A stretch of 64,000 nt of DNA from an uncultured Tateyamaria sp. Its GTDB lineage: Bacteria > Pseudomonadota > Alphaproteobacteria > Rhodobacterales > Rhodobacteraceae. Of this stretch, positions 1 through 8,416 are shown in pieces. The translations under genes and the position numbers were made by a program. Every line of letters starts with the position of its first letter. Position 1 is the stretch's first letter. The stretch is from positions 36,776-100,775 of the forward strand of contig NZ_CANMEU010000013.1 in assembly GCF_947497045.1 (NCBI RefSeq), written 5' to 3'. The notes beneath the pieces are model-generated. The model worked only from the letters and a program-made list of their open reading frames with translations. It had not been told where the DNA came from and did not search any database.

Positions 1-645
1 TATCGCAGGCACGGGGGCGTTTCTGCCAAACTGGAAGTATGTAAATGTTCCGTCATCCCACACGCGCGTGGGTGTGATTTCGATCCGCTCATTGGCCCCA
101 TAGTTGTAGTTTGGTGCCTGGGCCGCGACAGCGTTTGCTGCACGCCGATTGTCTTCCGGGTATGTGAACTGAACCACATAGAAGGTAGGTTGGGAGGCTT
201 CCTTGACGTTGAAGTAGTAACTGCGCCGATTGGTGTAGACTGTCACGTTGGTGTGGACTGCGCGTGCCAGCGGTTTGATGGCAAAGGCACGACCACCGGG
301 TACGCCGTCAATTTCAAATCCTTCGGTGTCGCCTGCAATGATGGATCGGATGGTTTCACCTTCGCCGAACTCAACCGTCGTCACATGCGTCAGCGAAACA
401 ATCAGCCGGTAGACTTGCCCCTCCTGATACGTGGCGACCCTAACCCTCGCATCACGTGGCCCGCCGCGCGGGATCGCCTCCGCCAAGACCGTCGATGCGA
501 TCAACGTAAAGCACAGCGTCAGAATGGTGAGGTTGCCTGCGGTCCTCCACCTGTCCCAAAAAGCGGTGCCGCCAATGCTCCGATGCACCAAACGGCTTCG
601 GTACATCGGCGACAACCAGTCAGGGAGGTTCTGTCGTAGGCGCAT
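1..645 (-). CDS. virB9: VirB9 type IV secretion outer-membrane complex protein (3' end outside window)
   Basis: Reading the minus strand from ATG 643-645 gives an open frame that leaves the window without a stop, so the C-terminus is missing. An N-terminal hydrophobic segment is followed by a VirB9/TrbG-like beta domain with segments such as VATYQEGQVYRL, TVEFGEGETI and YYFNVKEASQ. VirB9 proteins form the periplasmic and outer-membrane part of the secretion core with VirB7 and VirB10. The start codon shares one base with the virB8 stop (TAATG), so translation is probably coupled. About 40 residues precede the mature-like region, longer than a simple signal peptide, so a later start is possible. 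Confidence 0.88.
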   Translation of the reverse strand, partial: MRLRQNLPDWLSPMYRSRLVHRSIGGTAFWDRWRTAGNLTILTLCFTLIASTVLAEAIPRGGPRDARVRVATYQEGQVYRLIVSLTHVTTVEFGEGETIRSIIAGDTEGFEIDGVPGGRAFAIKPLARAVHTNVTVYTNRRSYYFNVKEASQPTFYVVQFTYPEDNRRAANAVAAQAPNYNYGANERIEITPTRVWDDGTFTYFQFGRNAPVPAI

Positions 646-1298
646 TAGTTCTCCAATCTATCGGAACGGATCGAATACTCGGTCACGGTGAAGCCGAACG
701 GATTGGTCCAAACCTGATCGATGGAGCGGCTTTCTTCTGGGCGGAATTCGAAGAGAAGGGTTGCAGTAAAGAGACCGGCCTGTACGCCATTGATTGATGT
801 CAGGCGTTTGCGAAGGCGGGCGGTGGCGCGGTTATTGCCAATCAGATTGATGCTCAGGATTTCGACATCAAGCCGGGCATTTGGTCCATAAACTGTTGGT
901 GGGTAATTCTCGTTGGCGCTGTTCCAGATCTGGCGGACGCCGGCCTCGGCCGCAGCATCTGATCGGCGCAAAACACTACGGACCCGTACATCGTTGTCGA
1001 GCTGATTGTAGACCTCGCGATCGGTCACATAGCGGAAGACTTCGGCTTCAATGATGGCCTGGTTTGACGTGACTGTCGTTGCGCCGACAGAGGCTTCAGG
1101 AAGCGCAAAACCGGTCTCTGGGTCGTAGGGGACAACGACGGGAGGCGGGTCGACGTCCAGAACAGCAACGGCTGCGGCACTCAGGCATCCCAGAACACCA
1201 AAGATCAGTCCAACAAGACCGAGACGTTGCCAGAGGCGCTCCCGACGCAGCGCCCCGTAGACAAGTTCTTCTTCTATGATCGCGCGTTCGTCACTCAA
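645..1298 (-). CDS. virB8: VirB8 inner-membrane assembly protein
   Basis: 217 residues. A short cytoplasmic N-terminus (EELVYGALRRERLWQR) precedes one membrane helix at about residues 26-48 (LVGLIFGVLGCLSAAAVAVL) and a periplasmic NTF2-like VirB8 domain containing RYVTDREVYN and a late NPFGF segment, typical of the family. VirB8 is a bitopic assembly factor that contacts VirB9 and VirB10. It directly follows virB5 with a 22-bp gap. In the usual order virB6 sits between these two genes, and there is no room for it here. Confidence 0.88.
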   Translation of the reverse strand: MSDERAIIEEELVYGALRRERLWQRLGLVGLIFGVLGCLSAAAVAVLDVDPPPVVVPYDPETGFALPEASVGATTVTSNQAIIEAEVFRYVTDREVYNQLDNDVRVRSVLRRSDAAAEAGVRQIWNSANENYPPTVYGPNARLDVEILSINLIGNNRATARLRKRLTSINGVQAGLFTATLLFEFRPEESRSIDQVWTNPFGFTVTEYSIRSDRLEN

Positions 1299-1320
1299 TG
1301 CTCAAGAAACCCCATTCTCA

Positions 1321-2136
1321 TCACTCGGCGCGCAAGTCCGGCAAGGTGAACTCCATGAACCGCTGTTCTTCGGCAATTGTCGCGGCATCAATGACGCCGC
1401 CGGTGCCGTCTCCAACCGTCTGAACCGCTTCGAGCTGCCACATGGCGACGAGCGCGATGGCCAGTTCAGCGGTCACCCGCGTGTTGAGATCGACACTCTC
1501 TTTGAGCTCGTCCATGTCGTCGATCAGGCCAACAAGCCTGTCAACGCGCCGGAGCGACTGACCTGCGTCCTCGTAGCTGTTTTGGGCTGCCGCAGAGACC
1601 AATGCGCCGGTTGTGGCTTGCGTCGCGATGCGCTCGGCCCCGGCGTTGCCGCTGCGGGCCATTTCACTCAAGGTGTCTTCGTCAAAGCCCAAATCGGCCA
1701 GAACACGGTCCATCTGGGTCTCGATCTCGCTTGCCCCGGAGCCGGTCAAGCCCGAGAAATCCCCCGTCTTGATCGCATCGATTGTGGCGAGAATATCTCC
1801 GAACTCCTGATCCAGCAGTCCGTTCAACTCGTCTTCCATCTGTGTGCGAATGATCTCCGGCAGCTCAGCCAAGCGTGTCAGCGCCTCGTAAGTGCGTTGC
1901 AACTCCGCGAGCTGTTCCGTGAGTGTGGCCAGTTGCTCGTGAAGCTGCGTGAGCTGCTCATTCTGAAGAATTTCGTCTTCGATCATTTGACGCAGCTGTT
2001 GGATGTTCTGTACGATATTTTGCGTGTCCACGACCGGGACGCCTTGTGCGTAGGCTGGCACGATCATCGTGGCTGGGATGGCTGCAAACATGCAGCTCGT
2101 GAAGAGAGCAAGTCTCACTGTACGTTTGAACATCAA
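1321..2136 (-). CDS. virB5: VirB5-family minor pilus protein
   Basis: 271 residues. A signal peptide ends near PAYAQ. A long heptad-rich helical region follows (about residues 40-110, many Gln, Leu and Glu), then a second helical bundle. The C-terminus RFMEFTLPDLRAE closely resembles the end of the upstream transglycosylase-containing protein (EFMDFTLEELD), as do the N-terminal QGVP motif after the signal peptide and a shared VDLNT/VALNT block, so the two genes look like paralogues. VirB5 proteins sit at the pilus tip and help recipient contact. The start overlaps the upstream stop by four bases (ATGA). Confidence 0.75.
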   Translation of the reverse strand: MMFKRTVRLALFTSCMFAAIPATMIVPAYAQGVPVVDTQNIVQNIQQLRQMIEDEILQNEQLTQLHEQLATLTEQLAELQRTYEALTRLAELPEIIRTQMEDELNGLLDQEFGDILATIDAIKTGDFSGLTGSGASEIETQMDRVLADLGFDEDTLSEMARSGNAGAERIATQATTGALVSAAAQNSYEDAGQSLRRVDRLVGLIDDMDELKESVDLNTRVTAELAIALVAMWQLEAVQTVGDGTGGVIDAATIAEEQRFMEFTLPDLRAE

Positions 2137-3302
2137 TCCAATTCCTCCAGGGTGAAATCCATGAACTCTTGTTCGGCCATGCGCGCCGAGGCTTGCGCCA
2201 GTTGCGCTGCACTCAATGGCTGGGTGCGGGCTGCTTTGAGGCGCAACCGTGCCGCAATAAGGCGGACCAGTTCGGCGCGTGCATAGGTGTTGAGTGCGAC
2301 GCTTTCTTGGACGTCGCTGGTTGTCTCGATCCGTTCCACAATGTCACGGATCCTCAGGGCCGCTTGCCGGATGGCTGCGGGTGAATTGCTCCCATAAAAG
2401 GCCGCCCCGTGACCGGTGATTGAGAGATTGGCATTGGCAAGCAGGGTGGGGTCGATGGTTCCGAGGGCTTCGATACCGCCGATGCGCGCAAGGTAGGCAT
2501 TGTATTTTTGTGGGATGACGGTGACGTAGTGCTGGGTTTCCTTGAATGGCGGCACGCCGCCATACTCGATCACGCGGCCTGGTCCTGCGTTATAGGCGGC
2601 CAAAGCGTTGATGATGTTCCCATCAAAGCGATCAAGCTGTGCCGAGAGATATCGCGCGCCGCCATGCACCTGCAGATAGGGGCTGTTGTAGTATTCCGGG
2701 TTGATGCCGAGATCACTGGCTGTGCCGGGCATGATTTGTGTGAGCCCAAAGGCACCGACGGGCGAGCGGGCTCCGATCGTGAACCGGCTTTCCTGCCAGA
2801 TGAGGGCCTGGAGGAGGGCGCGCCACTGCACGGCGGAGAGGCTCGCGCGACCCACGCCTGAAAACCCTGCCGTCTCCTGCGCCACCCGAATGATGAGCTG
2901 TTCGATGTTTTGGGCTGCGTCGCCAAACATCTGCTGCCCACCAGGATTTGGGTCAATGTCGGCTGTGCCATAGACCGCTCCTGCCGATCGATCAGCAGAG
3001 CCACTGCCGCCCTCAAGGGACGTGACCATGGGGCCAACGCCGGCACCGTCGAAACTGGTTTGCGCATCCAGTATGGCTTGCAGCGTGGCCAGTTGTTCGC
3101 GCTTGATCGCGGCCAAAAGCTCCCGCGTTGCCAGCTTATCGGCCTGTAAAGCGAGATCGACTTCCCGATCCCCGGTCTCAACAATGTCGCGGGCCGTTAG
3201 CCCGCTGTCATTTGTCGGCACACCTTGCGCGGCAGCGGTGCCAGTGGTGGCCGCAAGTACCGCAAGGATAAGGACGAGCTTACTCAATCTCTGTCGCTCC
3301 AT
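2133..3302 (-). CDS. VirB5-like protein with embedded lytic transglycosylase (SLT) domain
   Basis: 389 residues from ATG at 3302, chosen because it starts a good signal peptide (KLVLILAVLAATTGTAAAQ). An internal SLT domain at about residues 165-290 shows LIWQESRF with the catalytic Glu, GAFGLTQIMPGTA, a GGARYLSAQL segment and ALAAYNAGPGRV. The flanks resemble VirB5: QGVP after cleavage, and a C-terminus with LNTYARAELV and EFMDFTLEELD. The predicted role is periplasmic peptidoglycan cleavage during channel assembly, in addition to VirB1 in the same operon. A truncated second copy lies at 25079-25768. Confidence 0.8.
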   Translation of the reverse strand: MERQRLSKLVLILAVLAATTGTAAAQGVPTNDSGLTARDIVETGDREVDLALQADKLATRELLAAIKREQLATLQAILDAQTSFDGAGVGPMVTSLEGGSGSADRSAGAVYGTADIDPNPGGQQMFGDAAQNIEQLIIRVAQETAGFSGVGRASLSAVQWRALLQALIWQESRFTIGARSPVGAFGLTQIMPGTASDLGINPEYYNSPYLQVHGGARYLSAQLDRFDGNIINALAAYNAGPGRVIEYGGVPPFKETQHYVTVIPQKYNAYLARIGGIEALGTIDPTLLANANLSITGHGAAFYGSNSPAAIRQAALRIRDIVERIETTSDVQESVALNTYARAELVRLIAARLRLKAARTQPLSAAQLAQASARMAEQEFMDFTLEELD

Positions 3303-3453
3303 CCAACGGCCCGCCAAGCGGCGCGAAGTTGCAGTCTTTCTCGCCCGGAGCCGGAGCGACGAAATTGAAGCAATTGGCCTTCAGCTCGCGGTACTCCGTG
3401 CAAGCCGCAAGCGGCGCGATGCAAAGGACTATCTTGGCAATGATACGGATCAT
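3280..3453 (-). CDS. small T4SS-associated lipoprotein
   Basis: 57 residues from ATG 3453, which overlaps the virB4 stop in an ATGA arrangement. The N-terminus MIRIIAKIVLCIAPLAAC ends in a lipobox-like LAAC. The mature part is short, with a second Cys in KANCFNF and a third in KDCNF. The same gene lies in the same place after the second virB4 (24922-25089), which supports it being real. Size and lipobox recall VirB7 or entry-exclusion lipoproteins, but position alone does not decide between them. Confidence 0.7.
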   Translation of the reverse strand: MIRIIAKIVLCIAPLAACTEYRELKANCFNFVAPAPGEKDCNFAPLGGPLDGATEIE

Positions 3454-5813
3454 GAGAGTCTCCAAAAATCGGGGCGATCCCGGTAGTCGGCACCGACAAG
3501 CGCTTCGCCTTTTTCCATGCCACCGAGAATGGTCAGGTGGGAGCCAAGGGCCGACAGATCGGCGTCAACGACCACGGACCCGCCGTCGTCGCGAATGAGT
3601 GCGAGACGGCTGTCGCTGCCTGTATTGAGAAGGACATCGAGTTCCTTCTCGTAGAGGTTCAACATCGCATAGTCGGACGCGTGCGCCCGAATGTTGGGCA
3701 AAAGGATTTGTGTCGGGACGGCTTCAATGATGGTTTTGCCTGTCCGGGTGCGCTCAAGCTGGCTGGCATATTGCGTCATCATGACGGCGACGGTGTTTTG
3801 TTTCCTTGCCGTCACAAGCCAGTTTGACAGGCGCTCGGCAAAATATGCGTTATCGAGCGCCTTCCAGGCCTCGTCGATGATGATGATCGTCGGGCGGCGA
3901 TCTTCGATCTCACGTTCAACACGGTGGAAGAGGTAACTCAGGACGGCCATGCGTTCGCGTTCGTTCTCGCTGTCGAGAATGCCGGTGAGATCGAACCCTA
4001 CTGTGTCACCCTTGAGAGAGAATGTGTCTTCAAGGGTTTGGCCGAAGATCCAGCCATACCGACCGTTTTGGGTCCATTCCTGAAGCCGTTCGTGGAGATC
4101 GCCGTCGTCGTCAGTGGAGACAAAGAGGGATGAGAAATCCTTCCAGTTCCGCAACTCAGGACTAGCCGCCGTTGCGTTCTGACGCACAACTTCCTGAATG
4201 CGATTGGTCTGAGCCGGTGTGAGCGGGCGATCTGATCTGTAAAGAAGGGTGCCAAGCCAGTCAGACAGCCAGGCCGTGCCGCGTTCATCGGTCTCCGTCC
4301 AAAGTGGATTGAGGCCCGTTGGCTGGCCCGCTTTGATCGCTGTGTAGGTTCCACCGTTGGCGCGAACGGCCATTTCCATGCCCGCACGATAATCGAAGAC
4401 GAAGACCCGCGCGTCGGTTCGCCGCGCTTGTGTCATCAGGAAGGCCGAAAGAACGGATTTCCCTGATCCCGGTTGCCCGAGGATCAGGGTATGCCCGCTC
4501 GTAGGCTCTTTGTCTGGCGATCCCTGCTCATGGTAAGAAAAGCGATAGGCGCTTTGCTCCGGGGTCGGGAACATAGAAATCACCTTGCCCCAGGGCAGAT
4601 GCTCATTCGATTTACCGAGCTGCGTGCGATGGAAGGCGGCGAAATCGGCAAAGTTTCGATTGGTCACGGCACTGGCCCGGACCCGCTTGGGCTGATTGCC
4701 CGGGTGCTGGCTGAAGTAATGGCTTTTGGCGGCAGCACGCTCGCCGATCATTTTGATGCCTTCGGCCGCTGCTGCGTTGACGATCTCGGCCCCAAGGGTT
4801 TCGAGTTCGTCCAACGTGTCGCATAAGACGGTCACGACCATATGATGTTCGCCGAAGCTTTGCCGCTTGGCTTCCAAATCATCGTGCGCAATGTCGAGCG
4901 CTTCGAGGAGCGAAAGCGCTGCATCCTGAGACGCCTGCATCTGTCGCTTCTGGCGTTTGATGCGTCCAGCCATGAGATTTGAATTGATTGGGGTAAAGGA
5001 GTGCGTGACGATCATGTCGACCGGCAGGTTCAGCATATCGAACATCGTGCAGCTTGTTTGCTCGGAATACTCACCGATCGTGAAGCTCTTGCCGTAGCGC
5101 TGTCCGACCACACCCTCGGAAAGTTCGAAATGCGTGCCTTTGAACGTCACGCGGGTATTGGCAGTATTGTAGGAGAGAAACCCGTATTTTCCCGCCGGAA
5201 AGAGTGGCATTTCCTGGCCCGTGTTGAGCGCCCCAAGAAAACCAACAAGTTCACCTGAGGGCGCCGAAAGGACATGAGGGTCCATCTCAGACAGCCCGGA
5301 CAGGAAGACGCCGACAGCCTCGTTCAATCGCCGGATACGTTTTTGGGTTTCTTCTTTGAGCCGGTTTGGATTGCTGCGGCCCAGAAAGGGCAGGGCGCTC
5401 TTTGGTGGAGGGCGATGGATTACTGTCAGTGTCAAAGTTTTGTCGCGCAAGCCCGACGTAGCGAGCTTCTTGCGCCACTTGGCGTCAACGGCCCCTGCAA
5501 AGTTGTCGCTTGAGATAGGACTTAAGTCTGGTGTGATAGCCTTGGAGACCTTGTGTACGTAGTAGCTGAATTCCGGGCCGAGCTGCGCAATGAGGCGCGC
5601 AAAAAGGGCCCGGACCTTATCGAGATGACTGTCGTCGGTGGTATAGCTGTTCACGCCGCGCAGTCGGATACACTGGAAGAGTTCGTTGACCCGCGTACGC
5701 ACGGTTTGATCGTCAGCAAGGCTGACATAGGGCAGCATATGCGCCAGCCGGCTTTCGCGTTCAAACCACTCCGGTAGGAGCGTGCGGTGATCCATGGTGT
5801 CGTCACGGGGCAT
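3450..5813 (-). CDS. virB4: VirB4 type IV secretion ATPase
   Basis: 787 residues from the ATG at 5813; an in-frame upstream ATG would lie deeper in virB3. The chosen start overlaps the virB3 end by 11 bases. The N-terminal VirB4 domain is followed by a Walker A GQPGSGKSV at about residue 450, a Walker B stretch IIIIIDEAW, and a late MMTQYASQLERTRTG block, all as expected. VirB4 is the membrane-associated ATPase that powers pilus biogenesis and substrate transfer. A second copy lacking the first 77 residues lies at about 22796-24925. Confidence 0.95.
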   Translation of the reverse strand: MPRDDTMDHRTLLPEWFERESRLAHMLPYVSLADDQTVRTRVNELFQCIRLRGVNSYTTDDSHLDKVRALFARLIAQLGPEFSYYVHKVSKAITPDLSPISSDNFAGAVDAKWRKKLATSGLRDKTLTLTVIHRPPPKSALPFLGRSNPNRLKEETQKRIRRLNEAVGVFLSGLSEMDPHVLSAPSGELVGFLGALNTGQEMPLFPAGKYGFLSYNTANTRVTFKGTHFELSEGVVGQRYGKSFTIGEYSEQTSCTMFDMLNLPVDMIVTHSFTPINSNLMAGRIKRQKRQMQASQDAALSLLEALDIAHDDLEAKRQSFGEHHMVVTVLCDTLDELETLGAEIVNAAAAEGIKMIGERAAAKSHYFSQHPGNQPKRVRASAVTNRNFADFAAFHRTQLGKSNEHLPWGKVISMFPTPEQSAYRFSYHEQGSPDKEPTSGHTLILGQPGSGKSVLSAFLMTQARRTDARVFVFDYRAGMEMAVRANGGTYTAIKAGQPTGLNPLWTETDERGTAWLSDWLGTLLYRSDRPLTPAQTNRIQEVVRQNATAASPELRNWKDFSSLFVSTDDDGDLHERLQEWTQNGRYGWIFGQTLEDTFSLKGDTVGFDLTGILDSENERERMAVLSYLFHRVEREIEDRRPTIIIIDEAWKALDNAYFAERLSNWLVTARKQNTVAVMMTQYASQLERTRTGKTIIEAVPTQILLPNIRAHASDYAMLNLYEKELDVLLNTGSDSRLALIRDDGGSVVVDADLSALGSHLTILGGMEKGEALVGADYRDRPDFWRLS

Positions 5814-6081
5814 AGCTATCCCCACCATGGATGGAACGATTGCGGGTCGGTGGCGTCTCTTGCAAGACGGTCATCATCACGTCGATGAAGCGCGGATCCC
5901 AGTCCGCGGCCTTCCACAGGACCGGGTAAAGAACGGCTGCGATGCCGAGGACGACAATGTTCTGAATCCAAATGAAGAGCAGAACCGAGCCAAAGAGCCA
6001 GACCATGGCATACATGATCGGAAGCCCAAAGAGCTTTGGCGGGCGCACCAGGCCCAGAAAAAGGGGGGAGCGCTCCGCCAT
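5803..6081 (-). CDS. virB3: VirB3 inner-membrane protein
   Basis: 92 residues from ATG 6081 (MAERSPLFLGLVRPPKLFGL), 7 bp after the virB2 stop. The N-terminal PLFLGLVRPPKLFG motif is typical of VirB3, and a hydrophobic region at about residues 20-55 would give one or two membrane helices. VirB3 partners VirB4 in pilus assembly. A longer frame runs upstream into virB2, but the family motif fixes the start here. Confidence 0.87.
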   Translation of the reverse strand: MAERSPLFLGLVRPPKLFGLPIMYAMVWLFGSVLLFIWIQNIVVLGIAAVLYPVLWKAADWDPRFIDVMMTVLQETPPTRNRSIHGGDSYAP

Positions 6082-6088
6082 CAGGGAA

Positions 6089-6382
6089 TTACCCGCCCGA
6101 GAAGACGGCGGCGACAATCGTGGGGGCGGCGGCAATGCCCGCAATCCCAACAAGCACCCAGAGGGCCTGCCGCAGGTCAATGATATTGAAGAACCAGCTC
6201 AGAAACACGCCGATCACAGCGAGGGTGGCGATAACGACACCAAGTGGTCCCGTAAGAGCGTCCACGATCCCTTGCAGCAGGCTTTGGATGGGCGACAGAT
6301 CGATGCTTTGTGCCATTGCGGGCTCTGCAGCGAGCATCAGAAGCGCCACCAAGGCTAAAGCCAGTTGTATTGTCCTGTTCAT
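6089..6382 (-). CDS. virB2: VirB2 major pilin
   Basis: 97 residues: a signal peptide ending near EPAMAQ, then two hydrophobic helices (about 42-65 and 72-92) separated by a short loop with DLRQALW, the layout of VirB2/TrbC pilins. Its ATG overlaps the virB1 stop by four bases. The product would be processed and assembled into the conjugative pilus. Confidence 0.88.
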   Translation of the reverse strand: MNRTIQLALALVALLMLAAEPAMAQSIDLSPIQSLLQGIVDALTGPLGVVIATLAVIGVFLSWFFNIIDLRQALWVLVGIAGIAAAPTIVAAVFSGG

Positions 6383-7131
6383 GAATTCTCTCCTTCCAAC
6401 CGTTCAAATACTGAAAGCACACGAACAACGTGGTTCTGCGTTTCGCGATAAGGGGGGATGCCATTGTGCTCGATCACGGCGTCGGGGCCAGCATTGTAGG
6501 TAGCAAGTGCGAGGCGGCGATCGCCAAAGGTCTCCAGCATCAGCGCCAGATATCGGGCGGAACCGTCAAGGTTCTGACGCATATCATGAGGATCGACACC
6601 GAGCTCTTTGGCTGTGCCTGGCATGAGTTGGCCCAGACCGATCGCGCCTGCTGAACTCACGGCGCGCGGATCATATGCGCTTTCGATTTCGATGTTTGCG
6701 CGAAAGAGATTCAGCCAATCCGTGACGGAAAGGTCGGCGCGCCGCAGACCAGAATGGCTCGCATAACGCAACGCGGCCTCGTTTATGGCAGAGAGGATCT
6801 CAGGGCGCGGAATGCGCGGTGCGGCAATCTGTGGAGAGGATCTTGTAGAAAGAGCCGCAATCTCTTCTGCGCCGATAATTTCGAGTGGTCGGGATGTGGT
6901 CCCCACTGCAACGCCGTCTCGATAGTTCCGCGAAAAGCTGCTTTGAGATTGCGAAGGACGAAGACTGCCGTCGTCCTCCATGACCAGCACCATTTGCGCG
7001 GCCGAAGGGCTGGCAAGCGAGATGGCGAGTAGTGTGCCAGCTGTGGCTTCAATCAGCCTTCGGTGTGAGCCTGTGGGTTGTGCGTTGGCCCTCTTCGAGA
7101 GGGATATTGGCGTTACGGAACCCCATGCCAC
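6379..7131 (-). CDS. virB1: VirB1-type lytic transglycosylase
   Basis: The C-terminal half is an SLT domain: IEIESAYDPRAVSSAGAIGLGQLMPGTAKELGV (split here as IEIESAYDPRA, then GAIGLGQLMPGT), a DGSARYLALML segment and LATYNAGPDAV, with the catalytic Glu in IEIES. The start is uncertain. The frame is open to 7365 and overlaps the upstream gene, with no ATG close to that gene's stop. GTG at 7131 gives 250 residues with a charged N-terminus and a signal-like helix ending SPSAAQ. CTG 7056 is an alternative. The enzyme would open peptidoglycan for the secretion channel. Confidence 0.82.
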   Translation of the reverse strand: MAWGSVTPISLSKRANAQPTGSHRRLIEATAGTLLAISLASPSAAQMVLVMEDDGSLRPSQSQSSFSRNYRDGVAVGTTSRPLEIIGAEEIAALSTRSSPQIAAPRIPRPEILSAINEAALRYASHSGLRRADLSVTDWLNLFRANIEIESAYDPRAVSSAGAIGLGQLMPGTAKELGVDPHDMRQNLDGSARYLALMLETFGDRRLALATYNAGPDAVIEHNGIPPYRETQNHVVRVLSVFERLEGENS

Positions 7132-7450
7132 TGAGGAAGGACACCACCCCAGTAACCGTCTTGAACTCGCGGATCTTGATATCGTTGAACGTTGTGCGCG
7201 TGCGCGCAGTGACCAGCAGTTTTTCCATACCCTCGTCGCTGACGGCTCGGACAATCCATAGGCCGTACCAGGATGGCCCTTTCTTGAAGGCGTCCGCTTT
7301 ACACACAACCTCTGCTTGATAGCCGCTCTCGACCAGATCTCTGAATCTGGGTTCCGTAACCACATTCGGTGCTTCTTTTTCTAAATCTATCACCTCAGTC
7401 ACGTCCTCGTTTGACAACGTATGACCGGGCGTCCCCCATGGACACCACAA
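7049..7450 (-). CDS. conserved small protein heading the virB operon, function unknown
   Basis: 133 residues if it starts at ATG 7450; the first dozen residues look unlike a natural N-terminus, so the true start may be the TTG just before SNEDVTEVIDLEKE. No signal peptide or membrane helix is visible. The sequence is soluble-looking, with a basic block KIREFKTVTGVVSF and ends in NIPLEEGQRTTHRL. It is first in the operon and overlaps the virB1 frame. I do not recognise the family; a regulatory or cytoplasmic accessory role is only a guess from position. Confidence 0.5.
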   Translation of the reverse strand: MWCPWGTPGHTLSNEDVTEVIDLEKEAPNVVTEPRFRDLVESGYQAEVVCKADAFKKGPSWYGLWIVRAVSDEGMEKLLVTARTRTTFNDIKIREFKTVTGVVSFLSGMGFRNANIPLEEGQRTTHRLTPKAD

Positions 7451-7578
7451 CCATACGATGATATAAATATTTTACGCAAGCTATAGTTTTGTCGCGTACG
7501 GATTTTCTCCCATTCGTTAATCATTACGACTGAGAGGGGGTTTTAGGCAAGAAAATAGGCAGGTTGGATGGTGCCACC

Positions 7579-7884
7579 ATGAAACTGTATGCTGTGCCAA
7601 TTGCTATAATTTCGCTTGTTCTTATGGCTCCTGATGCGTTTGCTTTTTCTTGTGTCAGCCCATTGAGACCTTTTGTTCCGACTGAGTCGGTTGCTGCCAT
7701 GGAGTATCGTGACCTCATCAAACAGGACTTTGAGTCGTATCTGAGCGATGTGCAGGGGTATTTGCGATGCCTAGAAGAGGAGCGTGTTCGCGCATTTGAA
7801 GAAGCTCGGGACGTCACCAACGAGTATGGCGCTTTTTTGGATCTAACTACGCTCATCAAGGAAGGACCCGTATCCAGCAACTGA
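7579..7884 (+). CDS. small exported protein, function unknown
   Basis: 101 residues from ATG 7579 (an in-frame ATG at 7564 is also possible). A clear signal peptide, LYAVPIAIISLVLMAPDAFA, is followed by a short mature domain with Cys residues in FSCVSPL and YLRCLEEE and a charged helical segment EEERVRAFEEARDV. It is transcribed away from the virB operon and shares a 110-bp AT-rich divergent region (7451-7563) with it, so it may be a secretion accessory factor. The family is not recognised. Confidence 0.6.
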   Translation: MKLYAVPIAIISLVLMAPDAFAFSCVSPLRPFVPTESVAAMEYRDLIKQDFESYLSDVQGYLRCLEEERVRAFEEARDVTNEYGAFLDLTTLIKEGPVSSN

Positions 7885-8024
7885 TTCAACCAAGACGGTC
7901 ACGCAAGCGTCAAACTTTTTGAACTCGGGTACCCGTCGTGATCCTAGACTTTTCGGCTAGCTCGCCCCCATCGAGCAAAAGAATACATGTCTCTACGACT
8001 TGGGAGAAGTCAAAGACCAGATGA

Positions 8025-8155
8025 TCATTGGTGACGCGCTTCCAGAATAAGGTCGCTTGCCTTTTCGCCGATCATGATTGTCGGAGCATTTGTATTGCCT
8101 GAAACGATTGAGGGCATAACCGAAGCGTCCGCGACGCGTATTCGACCTGCGACCG
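8025..8155 (-). pseudogene. C-terminal fragment of a GMC (choline dehydrogenase-type) oxidoreductase
   Basis: The minus strand reads [18 protein letters not shown] followed by [17 protein letters not shown] and a stop at 8025. This is the conserved flavin-binding C-terminal block of glucose-methanol-choline oxidoreductases, where DASVMP and [14 protein letters not shown] are hallmark motifs. Only about 40 residues remain. The upstream end runs straight into an ISNCY transposase fragment in another frame, so this is a deletion scar. Confidence 0.8.
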
Positions 8156-8322
8156 CGTGCTTTGTGGCGGATCGCTGCTGGCCCATCTGACTGAAACGCC
8201 TTCAGAAGCCTGTGAACCTGTCGTCGGCTTAGTCCCAACACATTGGCCGCTGCCACAGCCGTCATCCGGCCTTGGGTCACTTGGCTTAGTACTTCAATGC
8301 GGTTCAGCTCGCGCTCGCTCAT
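8140..8322 (-). pseudogene. N-terminal fragment of an ISNCY-family transposase
   Basis: From ATG 8322 the frame begins MSERELNRIEVLSQ and contains a helix-turn-helix ([20 protein letters not shown]) and the block [11 protein letters not shown], typical of the N-terminus of ISNCY transposases. The similarity ends at about 8145, where the DNA continues as a GMC oxidoreductase end in a different frame. The rest of the transposase is absent. Confidence 0.75.
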
Positions 8323-8416
8323 GATCACCCATCCCACGGCCACACTCCAATCCTGCTTCAACAGGGAAGTGTGACACTTCTACTTTGCAGATGTGAGACA
8401 TTCTAACTTTCTGTGT

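Noticed and set aside
1276..2286. 336-codon plus-strand frame across virB5
   Set aside because: It is the antisense of virB5 and the neighbouring transglycosylase gene, both of which have clear families and overlapping stop-start coupling.
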